Shown here in pieces: positions 8,162 through 16,870 of a DNA stretch of 64,000 bases. The notes below the pieces were generated by a model. The model was not told the DNA's origin. It did not search any database and saw only the letters and a program-made list of their open reading frames with translations. Made by a program: the position numbers and the translations under genes. Source of the DNA: Pontibacter oryzae (GTDB lineage: Bacteria > Bacteroidota > Bacteroidia > Cytophagales > Hymenobacteraceae); contig NZ_QWGE01000003.1 of assembly GCF_003576375.1 (NCBI RefSeq), forward strand, positions 124,001-188,000, given 5' to 3'. Within the stretch, counting starts at the first letter, position 1, and each line of letters begins with the position of its first letter.

Positions 8162-9061
8162 TTACACTTCTTCTTCTGTAGAGCTTTTTTGGGCAGCTAA
8201 GGTTGCTTTTCTGGTGATATTATTTTTGTACTGCACGTTCAGCAACACGCCCAACAGTACCAGTGCCATGCCTGCATAGGTCCAGACATTTAGTAACTCG
8301 CCGAAGAAAATAAAACCGAACAGCAGTGCATAAATAATACCAATGTAGGTAAGGTTCGCGACTTTAGAGATCTCCTCGTTCTGGTAAGAGAGCGTCATAT
8401 AATATTGCCCCAGCTGCGTAAAAAGGCCCACTAACAGCAGCATGGCCCAATCCCAGCCTTCGGGCTGCACCCAGTTAAACAAAGTATAAATACCCACCAC
8501 CGGCAGCGTTACCAGCGGAAAATAGAAGATAATGACCAGCGGGTGCTCCTGCACGTTCAGTTTGCGCACGATGCTATAGGCCAGGCCCGTAAAAACTGCA
8601 CTAATTACCCCCAGCCATAGATACAGACTGTCTACGTTTGTTTCAACGCCCTCAATTACGAGCACGCCGGCAAAAGAGATCAGGAAAAAAACCCATTGCC
8701 ATAGCCTCACCCGTTCCTTCACCATAAAATAACCTATAATGGCCGTAAAAATCGGCGACAGGTACTGCAACGTGGCGGCGGTTGCCAGGGGTATGTTTTG
8801 CAGCACATTAAAGAAAAGTATAAGCGCCACGGCCCCAACTGCTCCTCGTGCAAAAAGCCACTTCCGGTTATTGCCCCATACACTCACACCTGCTCTCCTC
8901 AGAAAGGCCATGCTAATTACCAGCGAGATCAACGACCTGAAAACGATAATTTCCTCTGCCGGTATATGCGGCACCCACTTCACGCACACCTGCATCAGCG
9001 CGAAAAAGAACGTAGACAGCAGCATGTATATTACTCCTTTTGATAACTTCATTTTTAACAC
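8162..9061 (-). CDS. EamA family drug/metabolite transporter
   Basis: A 299-residue inner-membrane protein with about ten transmembrane helices in two EamA halves. Conserved features include FALMQVCVKWVPHIPAEEIIVFRSLISL in the first helices (the FR of the family), PLATAATLQYLSPIFTAIIG at the end of repeat one, and an ALLFGFIFFGELL segment in repeat two. This is the large S-adenosylmethionine-transporter-like branch rather than RarD. The C-terminus is hydrophilic. The substrate is unknown. It is divergent from recX across a 250-bp repeat-rich spacer; a degenerate promoter (GACCTTTG on the minus strand, 9072-9079) lies close to the start. Confidence 0.85.
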   Translation of the reverse strand: MLKMKLSKGVIYMLLSTFFFALMQVCVKWVPHIPAEEIIVFRSLISLVISMAFLRRAGVSVWGNNRKWLFARGAVGAVALILFFNVLQNIPLATAATLQYLSPIFTAIIGYFMVKERVRLWQWVFFLISFAGVLVIEGVETNVDSLYLWLGVISAVFTGLAYSIVRKLNVQEHPLVIIFYFPLVTLPVVGIYTLFNWVQPEGWDWAMLLLVGLFTQLGQYYMTLSYQNEEISKVANLTYIGIIYALLFGFIFFGELLNVWTYAGMALVLLGVLLNVQYKNNITRKATLAAQKSSTEEEV

Positions 9062-9094
9062 TTTTCACAACAAAGGTCAGGCTTTTGCCCGTAG

Positions 9095-9300
9095 ATTGCT
9101 AATAGTGGTTAACTTGCTTATGGTTACTGATTGTTGGTTGATGATTGTTAATTGTTGGATGGTTGAATTATTAGATTGTTGGTTGTTAATTGCTGGGAAG
9201 AAAAACCTACCACTAAGCCACACCTTTCTAACTTCCCAACCTTCTAACTTTCTAACCTCTCTACCTCCCAACCTCTCTAACTCTTTAACCCTCTAACTTA
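9095..9300. repeat. AT-rich low-complexity intergenic repeat (copy 2)
   Basis: TTG/ATT-rich words (GATTGTTGGTTGATGATTGTTAATTG-like, 9137-9195) are followed by pyrimidine-rich TTTCTAACTTCCCAACCTTCTAAC units to 9300. These are the same two word families as copy 1, in the opposite orientation. It fills the spacer between the divergent EamA and recX genes. Confidence 0.7.
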
Positions 9301-9310
9301 CTTTTCTCTT

Positions 9311-9796
9311 TTGGAACGCGACAAGAAAAAGAAAACCTATACCCCCAAAGAAGCCTTGCTGAAGGCTGCTGCCTACTGCGCTTACCAGGACCGCACGCAG
9401 CAGGAGGTGCGCGATAAACTTTACTCCTACGGCCTTGAGCCCGACGATGTAGAGGAACTGATCGTGCGCCTAAGCCAGGAAAAAATGATTGATGAGGAGC
9501 GCTATGCCCAAAGCTACGTGCGCGGCAAGTATGGCCTAAAGAAATGGGGTCGTCGCAAAATCATGCAGGGCTTAAAAGGGAAAGGCATTTCTGATTACTG
9601 CATCAAGCAGGGCCTGAAAGAAATCGACCCCGACGTATACGAGCAAAACCTGCTGCAACTGCTGGAAAAGAAGAACGCCACCGAGAAAGAGAAAAACCCG
9701 TTTACCCGCCGCCAGAAACTCACCTATTTTCTAATGAGTAAAGGCTATGAGAACGATCTGATTCAGGATGCGCTGAAGGGGCTGGAAGAAAAGTAG
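9311..9796 (+). CDS. recX: RecX family regulator of RecA
   Basis: RecX binds RecA filaments and limits their activity. The 161-residue, highly charged, helical product shows the three-helix repeats of the family: TPKEALLKAAAYCAYQDRTQ, then ERYAQSYVRGKYGLKKWGRRKI, the best preserved RecX stretch, and GISDYCIKQGLKEI. Length is normal. The start is a TTG at 9311 (product begins MERDKKKK); no ATG or GTG is available upstream in frame, and internal starts would remove conserved residues. No recA is nearby. The repeat tract reaches to within ten bases of the start, so the leader must lie inside it. Confidence 0.88.
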   Translation: MERDKKKKTYTPKEALLKAAAYCAYQDRTQQEVRDKLYSYGLEPDDVEELIVRLSQEKMIDEERYAQSYVRGKYGLKKWGRRKIMQGLKGKGISDYCIKQGLKEIDPDVYEQNLLQLLEKKNATEKEKNPFTRRQKLTYFLMSKGYENDLIQDALKGLEEK

Positions 9797-10056
9797 TACT
9801 TTGCTTTTGCTAATTCTACAGCACTAGTTGAAAAATCTGTGAATCTCCCATACCTGTAATGCAAAGTGTAGCTACGTATTTCAACCATGCTTTACTGTTG
9901 CTGCATCTCATCAGCGTCTAAAAGGTTGTGAAGCCATCCAAGAGCACATTGCTGTTCCACGGCGCGACAAACAGGTAGGCTAGCATTGCAAAGCCCGGCT
10001 ATATTATTTAACTTTATCTTGTAACACATTCATTATCTAAAACTTGCCCCATCGCC

Positions 10057-10302
10057 ATGATTACAAACCAACTAATTTCTATCAGCAGTAACTTAGTCAC
10101 TTGGCAAACACTTTTATTCATGGTTTGCACCACATCAGTTATTCTATGGCTTTGGGCACTCCAAGATATACTTAGGAACGACTTCAAGACAGGTACAGAC
10201 AAGTTAGTATGGGTAATCGTAGTTGTGGTTCTACCAATAGTGGGCGCTGTGCTTTACCTCCTGATTGGCAGGAAGCAAAAAAGAGACATTACTGCGGCCT
10301 AA
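10057..10302 (+). CDS. Small PLDc_N domain membrane protein
   Basis: An 81-residue protein with two transmembrane helices and the phospholipase D/cardiolipin synthase N-terminal (PLDc_N) signature: WLWALQDILRNDF between the helices, then KLVWVIVVVVLPIVGAVLYLLIGRKQ. It lacks any PLD catalytic HKD motif, so it is a stand-alone membrane module of unknown role. It is somewhat AT-rich. The 260 bases upstream hold no gene. It converges on the DUF4230 gene with only 25 bases between stops and no clear hairpin. Confidence 0.8.
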   Translation: MITNQLISISSNLVTWQTLLFMVCTTSVILWLWALQDILRNDFKTGTDKLVWVIVVVVLPIVGAVLYLLIGRKQKRDITAA

Positions 10303-10327
10303 AAGCAGTTACTATTATCAGACAGAC

Positions 10328-10963
10328 CTATTGTTTAGGCGGCAGTTCTGGGTTCTGAACTCTCCGCTGTGGCACCAGCACCACGCGGCGGCCAGTTACT
10401 TCCTCTAAGATCGGTTTCAGTATTTTTTCGGCGTTTACTTTGGTCTGGCTCAGGATACCGGAATTTAGAGCGGCGCGCTTTACATTATTTTCGGCGTAAG
10501 TATAAGCTTCTTCCACAAGGTCTGCATCCTGAAAGTATGTGTTCTCTTTGCTGAAAACCTTTGATTTGCTGTGATCTACTTTGTAATAACAGACCTCTGG
10601 GTCCGGCAGCGCCACCTGCACCAGCGAATCGCCCTGAAACTGTATGTCGGCCTGCGTGATTTTAGTAAAGTCAACGCAGCCTACAGCCTCGCCAGCCACA
10701 ATCAGCACCACTTTGGAGTTGGGCACCCACCGCGACACGTTTTTCTCATACTCTACCACATCCTTGAAATTGTAACGCACTAATTCCATTTTGCCAAGAT
10801 CCTCCACTGAGGTGAGAACAGTGTTGAAATTCACCACTACCTCCGGCTCTTCCTTTTTATCCGGCTTGCTAAAAAACTCGCCAAAAGTGCGCCACAGGTA
10901 CACGCCGAGCAAAATCAATAGAATCCAGGGGGTGAGCTTAAGTATAAAACGAAGTAGGGGCAT
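10328..10963 (-). CDS. DUF4230 domain protein
   Basis: A 211-residue protein with one N-terminal membrane helix (LTPWILLILLGVYLW) and a DUF4230 body: TVLTSVEDLGKMELVRYNFKDVVEY, VLIVAGEAVGCVDFTKI, a central ALPDPEVCYYKVDH and a C-terminal helical part ending VVLVPQRRV. The family is widespread in Bacteroidota and its function is unknown; the topology suggests a membrane-anchored, outward-facing domain. A -7 element TATATTTG (minus strand, 11002-11009) sits about 40 bases upstream of the ATG. Confidence 0.85.
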   Translation of the reverse strand: MPLLRFILKLTPWILLILLGVYLWRTFGEFFSKPDKKEEPEVVVNFNTVLTSVEDLGKMELVRYNFKDVVEYEKNVSRWVPNSKVVLIVAGEAVGCVDFTKITQADIQFQGDSLVQVALPDPEVCYYKVDHSKSKVFSKENTYFQDADLVEEAYTYAENNVKRAALNSGILSQTKVNAEKILKPILEEVTGRRVVLVPQRRVQNPELPPKQ

Positions 10964-11001
10964 AGGTGCTTATTCAGGATATATGTTCAAATACGACGTT
11001 G

Positions 11002-11009
11002 CAAATATA
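11002..11009 (-). promoter_or_regulatory. Predicted -7 element of the DUF4230 gene
   Basis: TATATTTG on the minus strand matches TAnnTTTG. No TTTG occurs at the usual 19-21 base distance. Confidence 0.35.
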
Positions 11010-11105
11010 ATGCTACAAAAAAGCGTTTATGGCACTGCAAAAAATCCTTAGGTAAAAGTCCGCTTTGTTAATACCTTACATCTTTTAACACGTGTATTTT
11101 CATAC

Positions 11106-12299
11106 TTGGCACATCATATTTACGGCAAACTCAGGACCCAAAAGAAGGCAGCCGCAGCATGGCTAGCAGCCCCGAAGCGATTACAGTTACTCATACTTTT
11201 GAGGCTGTTGATGAACATTGCTTTATACTTTAGGTTTGGGGTGAAAATCGTTTTCGACAGCCACAGATACCTTGCCTATGCTGATTCGTTAATGGCAGGC
11301 GAGACTTACTGGTATAGAGCAGATAGCATCCTTTATTCAGGGTATACCTTTTTCTTAACTGCTATTCTGCACTTGCTAGAACTCCCGATCAAATCAGTAA
11401 TTCTGATACAGGTACTAGTATCTGGTTTGGCACTTATCTGCCTCTATAGTGCAGTGTATAACCTCACAAGTAACCGTGTAAGCAGCTTTATATGCTCCTT
11501 TCTTTATATAGCCTGGCCCGAGATACACCTATGGAATTTCTATATCCATACTGAGTCATTGTATATAAGTACCAGTATTTTTATACTTTATTACCTATCC
11601 ATAAAAACCAAGAGCAGGTTCGACACGATAGCCTGCGCCTTATTATTCTTGTTCGTTGTTGTGCTGCGCCCCAATGGTTTTTTTCTTGTGATCGGAGTAA
11701 TAGGCTATCTTATCCATAGGTTCCATGAAAGATTTAGCCAAAGCAGTAAGCTTACGTTTTCGGTAATAACCTTGCCTTTTTTAGCTTATGGGGCATACAT
11801 TTCTTTGGAGATTTACTCACCTATAAACAGCCTATTGCAAGGGCACGCAATACAAGGGTATCAGGATGTTCGGATTAACATGAAGCCTATGCCTTCAAAT
11901 ACAGCCGGTGCTGGAGTTATGCAGATGTTTTACATTGTGGCAGATCAGCCGGTTAACTATATAAAGTTATTGCTGTTGCGCTTTGGTTACTTTTGGGGGC
12001 AGGTTAGGCCATACTACTCTGTCATACATAATGCAACTATTGTGGTTTTCTATCTGCCGGCATATTTTTTTGCTTTGAAAGGCTTCAGAAAGATTCTTCA
12101 GCACCCAATCTATACGTTTATGCTTACAGTCATGTCGCTTCAGACATTGATGGTCATGGCTCTGGCAGTAGACTGGGACAATAGGTTCATGGTGCCGCTC
12201 TTGCCTTATATTTTTGTATTCACTAGTATCGGATTAACATCTTCCAGTACATATAACCATGTATCTAGCGTAGCTTCTCAAACTGGTTCTATTGTTTAA
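11106..12299 (+). CDS. Polytopic membrane protein, GT-C glycosyltransferase-like
   Basis: A 397-residue protein with about nine to ten transmembrane segments. After the first helix it has an acidic loop VFDSHRYLAYADSLM, which resembles the first periplasmic loop of GT-C (ArnT/PMT, GT39-like) enzymes, where an Asp is catalytic. A later loop (AWPEIHLWNFYIHTESLY) fits the same fold. If so, it transfers a sugar from a polyprenyl donor on the outer face of the membrane; this is inference. The start is uncertain: TTG at 11106 keeps the whole first helix, while ATG at 11211 cuts into it. The gene is clearly richer in A+T and in ATA codons than its neighbours, possibly of foreign origin. Confidence 0.6.
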   Translation: MAHHIYGKLRTQKKAAAAWLAAPKRLQLLILLRLLMNIALYFRFGVKIVFDSHRYLAYADSLMAGETYWYRADSILYSGYTFFLTAILHLLELPIKSVILIQVLVSGLALICLYSAVYNLTSNRVSSFICSFLYIAWPEIHLWNFYIHTESLYISTSIFILYYLSIKTKSRFDTIACALLFLFVVVLRPNGFFLVIGVIGYLIHRFHERFSQSSKLTFSVITLPFLAYGAYISLEIYSPINSLLQGHAIQGYQDVRINMKPMPSNTAGAGVMQMFYIVADQPVNYIKLLLLRFGYFWGQVRPYYSVIHNATIVVFYLPAYFFALKGFRKILQHPIYTFMLTVMSLQTLMVMALAVDWDNRFMVPLLPYIFVFTSIGLTSSSTYNHVSSVASQTGSIV

Positions 12300-12372
12300 A
12301 AAGTTGCCAGCGGGCTCATACCTGTAAGGATTCTGAGCTTTTATCTTTTCATCAAAATACCACAACAGCTCC

Positions 12373-13272
12373 TTACACCTTCAACCCAAGCCGCTCTGTA
12401 AAGCCTGCGTTGCCTTGCAGCCCGCCCGTGTGCACCGCTACAATACGGCTGCCCGCTTCGAAATAACCTTTTGCTATCAGGTCGAAAAGGCCGAAAAGCA
12501 TTTTGCCTGTGTAAATGGGTTCTAATTGTATACCGTATTGCTGCTTAAACTGCTCCATGAAGTTTAGCAGCTCGGGTTTTACCTTGGCGTAACCTCCAAA
12601 ATGATAGTCTGTGATAAGCTGCCAGTTTGTATAAGTTTCTCCGCTGTAAGCCTGCACCAGTTGCTGCACTTCATCTTTCAGAAAATCACCGCCTTTAAGC
12701 GCCGGGAAGCCCAGCACCTGCTGCTGCCCTGCTAACCCCGCCACAATACCTGCCAATGTGCCGCCAGTGCCCATGGCACAGCAAATGTAATCGTAAGCCA
12801 TATCGATGTCCTGAACGATCTCGGTGCAGCCTTTCACCGCTAATAAGTTGGTGCCGCCTTCGGGCAAAAGGTATACCTGCCCAAACTGCTCTTGCAAGGC
12901 TGCCAGAAACGCAGGTTCGTCTTTTAATCGATACTTTTCGCGGCTGATGTAGTGCAGCGCCATACCCGTTTCGGTAGCCAGCGCCAGGGTTGGATTCAAA
13001 GGTAAATGCTCTTCCCCGCGAATGATGCCTATGGTACGCAAGCCATACGCCTGCCCGGCCGCAGCCGTGGCCGCAATGTGGTTAGAATAAGCGCCGCCGA
13101 AAGTTAGCAAAGTATGATGCCCCTGCCGCTGCGCTTCCTGCAGGTTATACTTCAGTTTTCGCCACTTATTTCCCGAAATATGCGGATGCAGCAGATCTTC
13201 GCGCTTTACCCATACTTCTACGCCACGCTCCTGCAGCCACTTGCTCTCCAACTTTTGCACTTTTGCTTCCAT
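12373..13272 (-). CDS. ACC deaminase/D-cysteine desulfhydrase family PLP enzyme
   Basis: A 299-residue fold-type II PLP enzyme. The N-terminal VWVKREDLLHPHISGNKWRKL carries the PLP-binding lysine (Lys36 in SGNKWRKL). TFGGAYSNHIAATAAAG is the substrate-binding segment, CCAMGTGGTLAGIVAGL the phosphate-binding loop, and the end reads IVAVHTGGLQGN. Members deaminate 1-aminocyclopropane-1-carboxylate or release sulfide from D-cysteine. The short length and Bacteroidota origin favour the desulfhydrase-like group, but this cannot be decided from sequence alone. A strong hairpin followed by a T run (13290-13325) lies just upstream of the ATG. Confidence 0.85.
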   Translation of the reverse strand: MEAKVQKLESKWLQERGVEVWVKREDLLHPHISGNKWRKLKYNLQEAQRQGHHTLLTFGGAYSNHIAATAAAGQAYGLRTIGIIRGEEHLPLNPTLALATETGMALHYISREKYRLKDEPAFLAALQEQFGQVYLLPEGGTNLLAVKGCTEIVQDIDMAYDYICCAMGTGGTLAGIVAGLAGQQQVLGFPALKGGDFLKDEVQQLVQAYSGETYTNWQLITDYHFGGYAKVKPELLNFMEQFKQQYGIQLEPIYTGKMLFGLFDLIAKGYFEAGSRIVAVHTGGLQGNAGFTERLGLKV

Positions 13273-13289
13273 ACCTGGTAAATATTGGC

Positions 13290-13325
13290 AAAAAAAGAAG
13301 CCCCGGCAACTGCCAGGGCTTTCTG
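13290..13325 (-). terminator. Rho-independent terminator or leader attenuator
   Basis: On the minus strand, AGAAAGCCCTGGCA pairs with TGCCGGGGCTTCT across a 3-base loop, followed by seven T. It lies about 120 bases after the yfhO stop and only 18 bases before the ATG of the PLP enzyme gene, so it either ends yfhO transcripts or acts in the leader of the next gene. Confidence 0.75.
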
Positions 13326-13334
13326 TTTATACTT

Positions 13335-13445
13335 TGAATTGCTGAATTGTTGAATGGTAGATTGTTGAGTTGTTGATTGCTCCAAAGGAAAACCATCAAT
13401 CAACGTACCTTTCTAACTTCCCAACTTTCTAACCTTCTAACTTCA
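13335..13445. repeat. AT-rich low-complexity intergenic repeat (copy 3)
   Basis: GAATTGCTGAATTGTTGAAT and GATTGTTGAGTTGTTGATTG words are followed by TTTCTAACTTCCCAAC and TTTCTAACCTTCTAAC units, ending at the yfhO stop. Same two word families as the copies at 3520 and 9095. Confidence 0.7.
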
Positions 13446-15899
13446 TTAAACTTTCGCTACCACCGGCTGCGCTACGGGCTGCTTTTTTATCGCGTAGTAG
13501 ATTGCGCCTGCAATAACCAACAGCAACAGGATCGATGAGATTAACGAGATGGTGTTGCCAAGCGAATAAGCTTTTGGAGCAAACTTAAATTCTATGGTAT
13601 GTTTGCCCGCAGGTACTTCCATGGCGCGCAGCACGTAGTTTGCCCTGAAATGATCTACCGGCTCGCCATCCAGGTATGCCTGCCAGCCATCAGCGTAGTA
13701 AATCTCAGAGAACACTACCAAACCCTCGCGAGCCGACTCCGACTCATACTTAAGCTCGTTAGGCGCATAGCTCACCAGCTTAATGCTTGCGCTGTCTGCG
13801 TTGAAATGGCGGCGCTCTACTTCAGGGAATTTAGCCACATCTACCACAGCCGTTGTGCCGGCATCAAACATGGTTAGGGCCTTGATTTCCTCATCCGGTG
13901 ATTCTACCGGTTTTACCTCCGATACAAACCAGGCATTGCCCAGCGGGTCTGGCACGCGCTGCACGGGCTGCTGTTGGTTGCCAGTAATGGCATACTTGGT
14001 GTTCAGCATGCGCAGTACCTCCAGGTTATTCTGCGAAATGTGCCTATCGATCAAATCCTGGTAGCGGCGCAGCTTGGCACCGTGGTACCCGCCTACCGAT
14101 TTGTGGAAGTATGACGTGCGGGCATCGTTAAACGGATTCGGTAAATTGATAACCCGATAGCTCAGGTCCTTGTCCTGCAGGATCAGTTGGTCTGCCTGCG
14201 TTGGCTGGAAATAGTTAGCTTCTACCTGGCGCTGGAAATCGTTGCTGTTCAGGTAGCGCTTATCTACTGTCCATAAATCAACAAGCAGCAGCACGCCCAC
14301 GCCTGCCATAGCCACCGTAGCGGATACTTTGTTTTTGATGTAGAAGTATAGCAAGCCGCCTGCCAGCACAATAAACACCAGGGAGCGGAAAGCATCGGAG
14401 CGCATCATACTTGCGCGGTCGGCGCGGATGGCATCGATCGGGAACTGTGCCTGTATCAGTTGCTGGTCAGAATCCGAAATAAAGCTTGCAGAGCCTGCAA
14501 ACAACCAAACCAGCAAACACACACCTGCGGTTATACCGCCTGAAATTAGCAATTTCTTATCCAGGTTCTTGATCTCGTCGCGCTCGCTAAGCAGTTTCCA
14601 AAGGGCAAGTATAGCCAGGAAAGGCATCGTAATCTGGGCGATAACCAGGGTAGATGACACCGCTCTAAACTTATTGTATAGCGGGAAGTAATCAAACATA
14701 AAGTAGTTTAGGGCTTCGAAGTTTTTGCCCCAGGCCAGCATCATCGAAAGTATGGTTCCGGCCACCAGCCAGCTCGTCCAGCGGCGGTTCACGATGAAAA
14801 GGCCCAGCACAAACAGGAAGCACACAATGGCGCCCACATACACGGGCCCGCTCGTCATTGGCTGTGGCCCCCAGTACATAGGCAAGCCTTGTTTTACCAG
14901 TTGCTCGGCCTGCGCGGCAGGCGCACCCATGTTCAGGAATGCGTTGTAGGTTTCAGAATCAGTATCGAGTGGCGCGCTGCTGCTGCCGCCGTAAAAGTCC
15001 GGGATCAGCAGGGTAATGGTCTCGCCAACGCCGTAGCTCCAGTTAAAGGCATACTCGCGGTCCAGGCCGCTGCCAACTTTCTCGCCGCTGTTTGGCTCGG
15101 TCAGCTCAGATTTGCCCCGGATGCTATACTTGCTGTACTCAGCAGTTGTATACAACCTCCCAAAGTTAACGCCTACTGCCAGAATGGCGGCTACCAGCAG
15201 TACCAGGCCGCGCTTAAACAGCTCGGCAAACGCACCGTTCTTGATAGCGTAAACAATCTCCACCACCGCAAACACAAGCACCAGCAGGAGCATGTAATAA
15301 GTCATCTGCAGGTGGTTGAAGTGCAGGTTCATAGTAAGGCCAACCGCAAAAAGCGCAGCGCCCACCCAAAGGTTTTTGCGCAAGGCGTACACAAGCCCGC
15401 CCAGCACCATCGGTATGTAAGCAATCGTCAGGGACTTAGTGTTGTGCCCCGCCTCCAGGATGATCAGGTTGTAGGATGTAAACGAGAACGCCACCGCGCC
15501 GATAATGGCCAGCCAGGAGCTCATGCCCATTGCCACCAATAAAATGTATGCGCAGATCAGCGTAATGAATATATTGCCCGCCAGTGCCGGCAGGTCAAAT
15601 GTCAGGATTTTGTGGATGTAGCCAGACCAATCGCCGGGGAAGTGGGTTTGGATAAGGTAGGCTGGCATGCCCCCAAACATAGAGTTGGTCCAGAGGGCCT
15701 CATTGCCGGTTTGCTCCCGGTAATCCTGTATTTCTTTGGCACCGCCCTTAAACTGCAGGATGTCGTGCTGGGCCAGGCCTTTGTTTTCAAACAGAACCGG
15801 CGAGAAGTATACCGCCGTCAGGAGCAGGAAAATAACTACTGCGATGGCATGTGGCAGCACATCGCGCTTAACGTTGAACGAAGTTGTCATATCTTTCAA
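13446..15899 (-). CDS. YfhO family membrane protein
   Basis: An 817-residue inner-membrane protein with a YfhO layout: N-terminal helix, periplasmic loop VLFENKGLAQHDILQFKGG (the acidic first loop of GT-C-like proteins), many helices to about residue 560, then a large soluble domain ending in GWQAYLDGEPV and a last helix. Relatives help glycosylate cell-wall or lipid-linked polymers in Firmicutes, but the role in Bacteroidota is unproven. Translation may begin at ATG 15899 or three codons later at MTTSFN. It starts 33 bases after DUF4834 and very likely shares its transcript. A near-consensus -7 element TATCTTTC (15921-15928) could give additional transcription. Confidence 0.85.
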   Translation of the reverse strand: MKDMTTSFNVKRDVLPHAIAVVIFLLLTAVYFSPVLFENKGLAQHDILQFKGGAKEIQDYREQTGNEALWTNSMFGGMPAYLIQTHFPGDWSGYIHKILTFDLPALAGNIFITLICAYILLVAMGMSSWLAIIGAVAFSFTSYNLIILEAGHNTKSLTIAYIPMVLGGLVYALRKNLWVGAALFAVGLTMNLHFNHLQMTYYMLLLVLVFAVVEIVYAIKNGAFAELFKRGLVLLVAAILAVGVNFGRLYTTAEYSKYSIRGKSELTEPNSGEKVGSGLDREYAFNWSYGVGETITLLIPDFYGGSSSAPLDTDSETYNAFLNMGAPAAQAEQLVKQGLPMYWGPQPMTSGPVYVGAIVCFLFVLGLFIVNRRWTSWLVAGTILSMMLAWGKNFEALNYFMFDYFPLYNKFRAVSSTLVIAQITMPFLAILALWKLLSERDEIKNLDKKLLISGGITAGVCLLVWLFAGSASFISDSDQQLIQAQFPIDAIRADRASMMRSDAFRSLVFIVLAGGLLYFYIKNKVSATVAMAGVGVLLLVDLWTVDKRYLNSNDFQRQVEANYFQPTQADQLILQDKDLSYRVINLPNPFNDARTSYFHKSVGGYHGAKLRRYQDLIDRHISQNNLEVLRMLNTKYAITGNQQQPVQRVPDPLGNAWFVSEVKPVESPDEEIKALTMFDAGTTAVVDVAKFPEVERRHFNADSASIKLVSYAPNELKYESESAREGLVVFSEIYYADGWQAYLDGEPVDHFRANYVLRAMEVPAGKHTIEFKFAPKAYSLGNTISLISSILLLLVIAGAIYYAIKKQPVAQPVVAKV

Positions 15900-15932
15900 A
15901 AAACCTCAAATAGAGGTTGAAAGATAGTAGTT

Positions 15933-16217
15933 TTATTTTACTTCTTCATAATCCACATACTCTCCGCCGTTGAAACTCTTGTCTTTTGGCTGGTCGGGGA
16001 TGTAGTCTATTTTGATATCGCCTTTGGCGCGGCCGTTTGCGTTGTGGCTGCTTTGCTGCTGCTGTGCTTGGCGCTGCTGGTTTATGTTAGAGTAGAAAAA
16101 AGTGCCGTTGCGCATACTTTTCTTCAGGAAAAGGCCGAGTAACCACCTAAACAAGGTAGGGGCAATCATTCTAAGGAAGAAAATAATGAGTAAGGTGGTG
16201 AATATGAACTTAATCAT
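15933..16217 (-). CDS. DUF4834 family small membrane protein
   Basis: A 94-residue protein with one N-terminal membrane segment (FIFTTLLIIFFLRMIAP) followed by a polar Gln/Asn-rich linker and a conserved-looking acidic end (IKIDYIPDQPKDK). The pattern matches DUF4834, a small Bacteroidota-specific family of unknown role often found upstream of yfhO, as here (33-base gap). A -7 element is present at 16328-16335. Confidence 0.8.
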   Translation of the reverse strand: MIKFIFTTLLIIFFLRMIAPTLFRWLLGLFLKKSMRNGTFFYSNINQQRQAQQQQSSHNANGRAKGDIKIDYIPDQPKDKSFNGGEYVDYEEVK

Positions 16218-16327
16218 GGTAAAGCTTTCTCTTTTTGATACATAGGGTGCACTGCAAAAACAGTACCCAATCCTTCATACAACTCCTTTGCCAGGCTTTT
16301 GTTACCTGACGTTTTGGCGGTGCCCTG

Positions 16328-16335
16328 CAAAGATA
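16328..16335 (-). promoter_or_regulatory. Predicted -7 element of the DUF4834-yfhO operon
   Basis: TATCTTTG on the minus strand, an exact TAnnTTTG match about 110 bases upstream of the DUF4834 start. No good -33 TTTG at normal spacing. Confidence 0.45.
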
Positions 16336-16413
16336 AGGACTACAGATTGGAAATGCAGCTTTGGCAAGGTTAGTTCCGGTTTGCTTAGGGAGCTATGCTT
16401 TTGTTAGCTCACT

Positions 16414-16439
16414 TATACTTTGGTTATACTTTATACTTA
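16414..16439 (+). repeat. Cluster of three TATACTT heptamers
   Basis: Three copies of TATACTT in 26 bases (16414, 16425, 16433), the densest occurrence in the window of a heptamer that is over-represented throughout. A related AGGTATAAAC follows at 16441. Confidence 0.8.
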
Positions 16440-16820
16440 CAGGTATAAACTTTTATAGCTGCTCTTCTGGCGCAAGCGCCCACTTGTGCCTACTTGCAAC
16501 TGAGGCCAAGCTATATCTTTTCTAGTTACAGTTTGTCCATGGCGCTACAACCTGTATGTTTTCATTTTTTTGGCTTTGGTCCCTTCTCGGGAGGGGACAA
16601 GGAGTGGGTTTACACATATGAGCACAGCTCGTGACCTATCCGCGCGATGGCTGTACAATGAAGCTTTTACCTTGATAGTTTCAGACTCTTGCCCCTCCTT
16701 TGATAAGGCAGGGGTGGTTGGCCCCGGTAATACAGACAACCTCCTTCCACTGGTTTTCAAGTATAGTTATTCATATCAGAGCCATATTGAGACTAAGTAT
16801 AACCGAGGTCCTAAAACAAA

Positions 16821-16850
16821 AAGCCCTTCCCTGAAAACAGGAAAGGGCTT
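16821..16850 (-). terminator. Rho-independent terminator of carB
   Basis: AAGCCCTTTCCTG and CAGGGAAGGGCTT (minus strand) pair with one mismatch around a 4-base loop and are followed by a T run on the minus strand. It lies 20 bases after the carB stop. Confidence 0.85.
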
Positions 16851-16870
16851 AAGTATAATTTCACAGATTC

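Larger units (their letters stand above)
16218..16870. other. Intergenic region, 653 bp, no gene supported
   Basis: It holds the promoter of DUF4834 (16328-16335), a cluster of three TATACTT heptamers (16414-16439), two G/C-rich dyads (GTCCC...GGGAC at 16579-16598; CCCCTCCTTTGATAAGGCAGGGGT around 16692-16715, resembling degraded intergenic repeats) and the carB terminator (16821-16850). Short open frames at 16545-16760 and 16570-16914 show no protein-like pattern. Confidence 0.7.
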
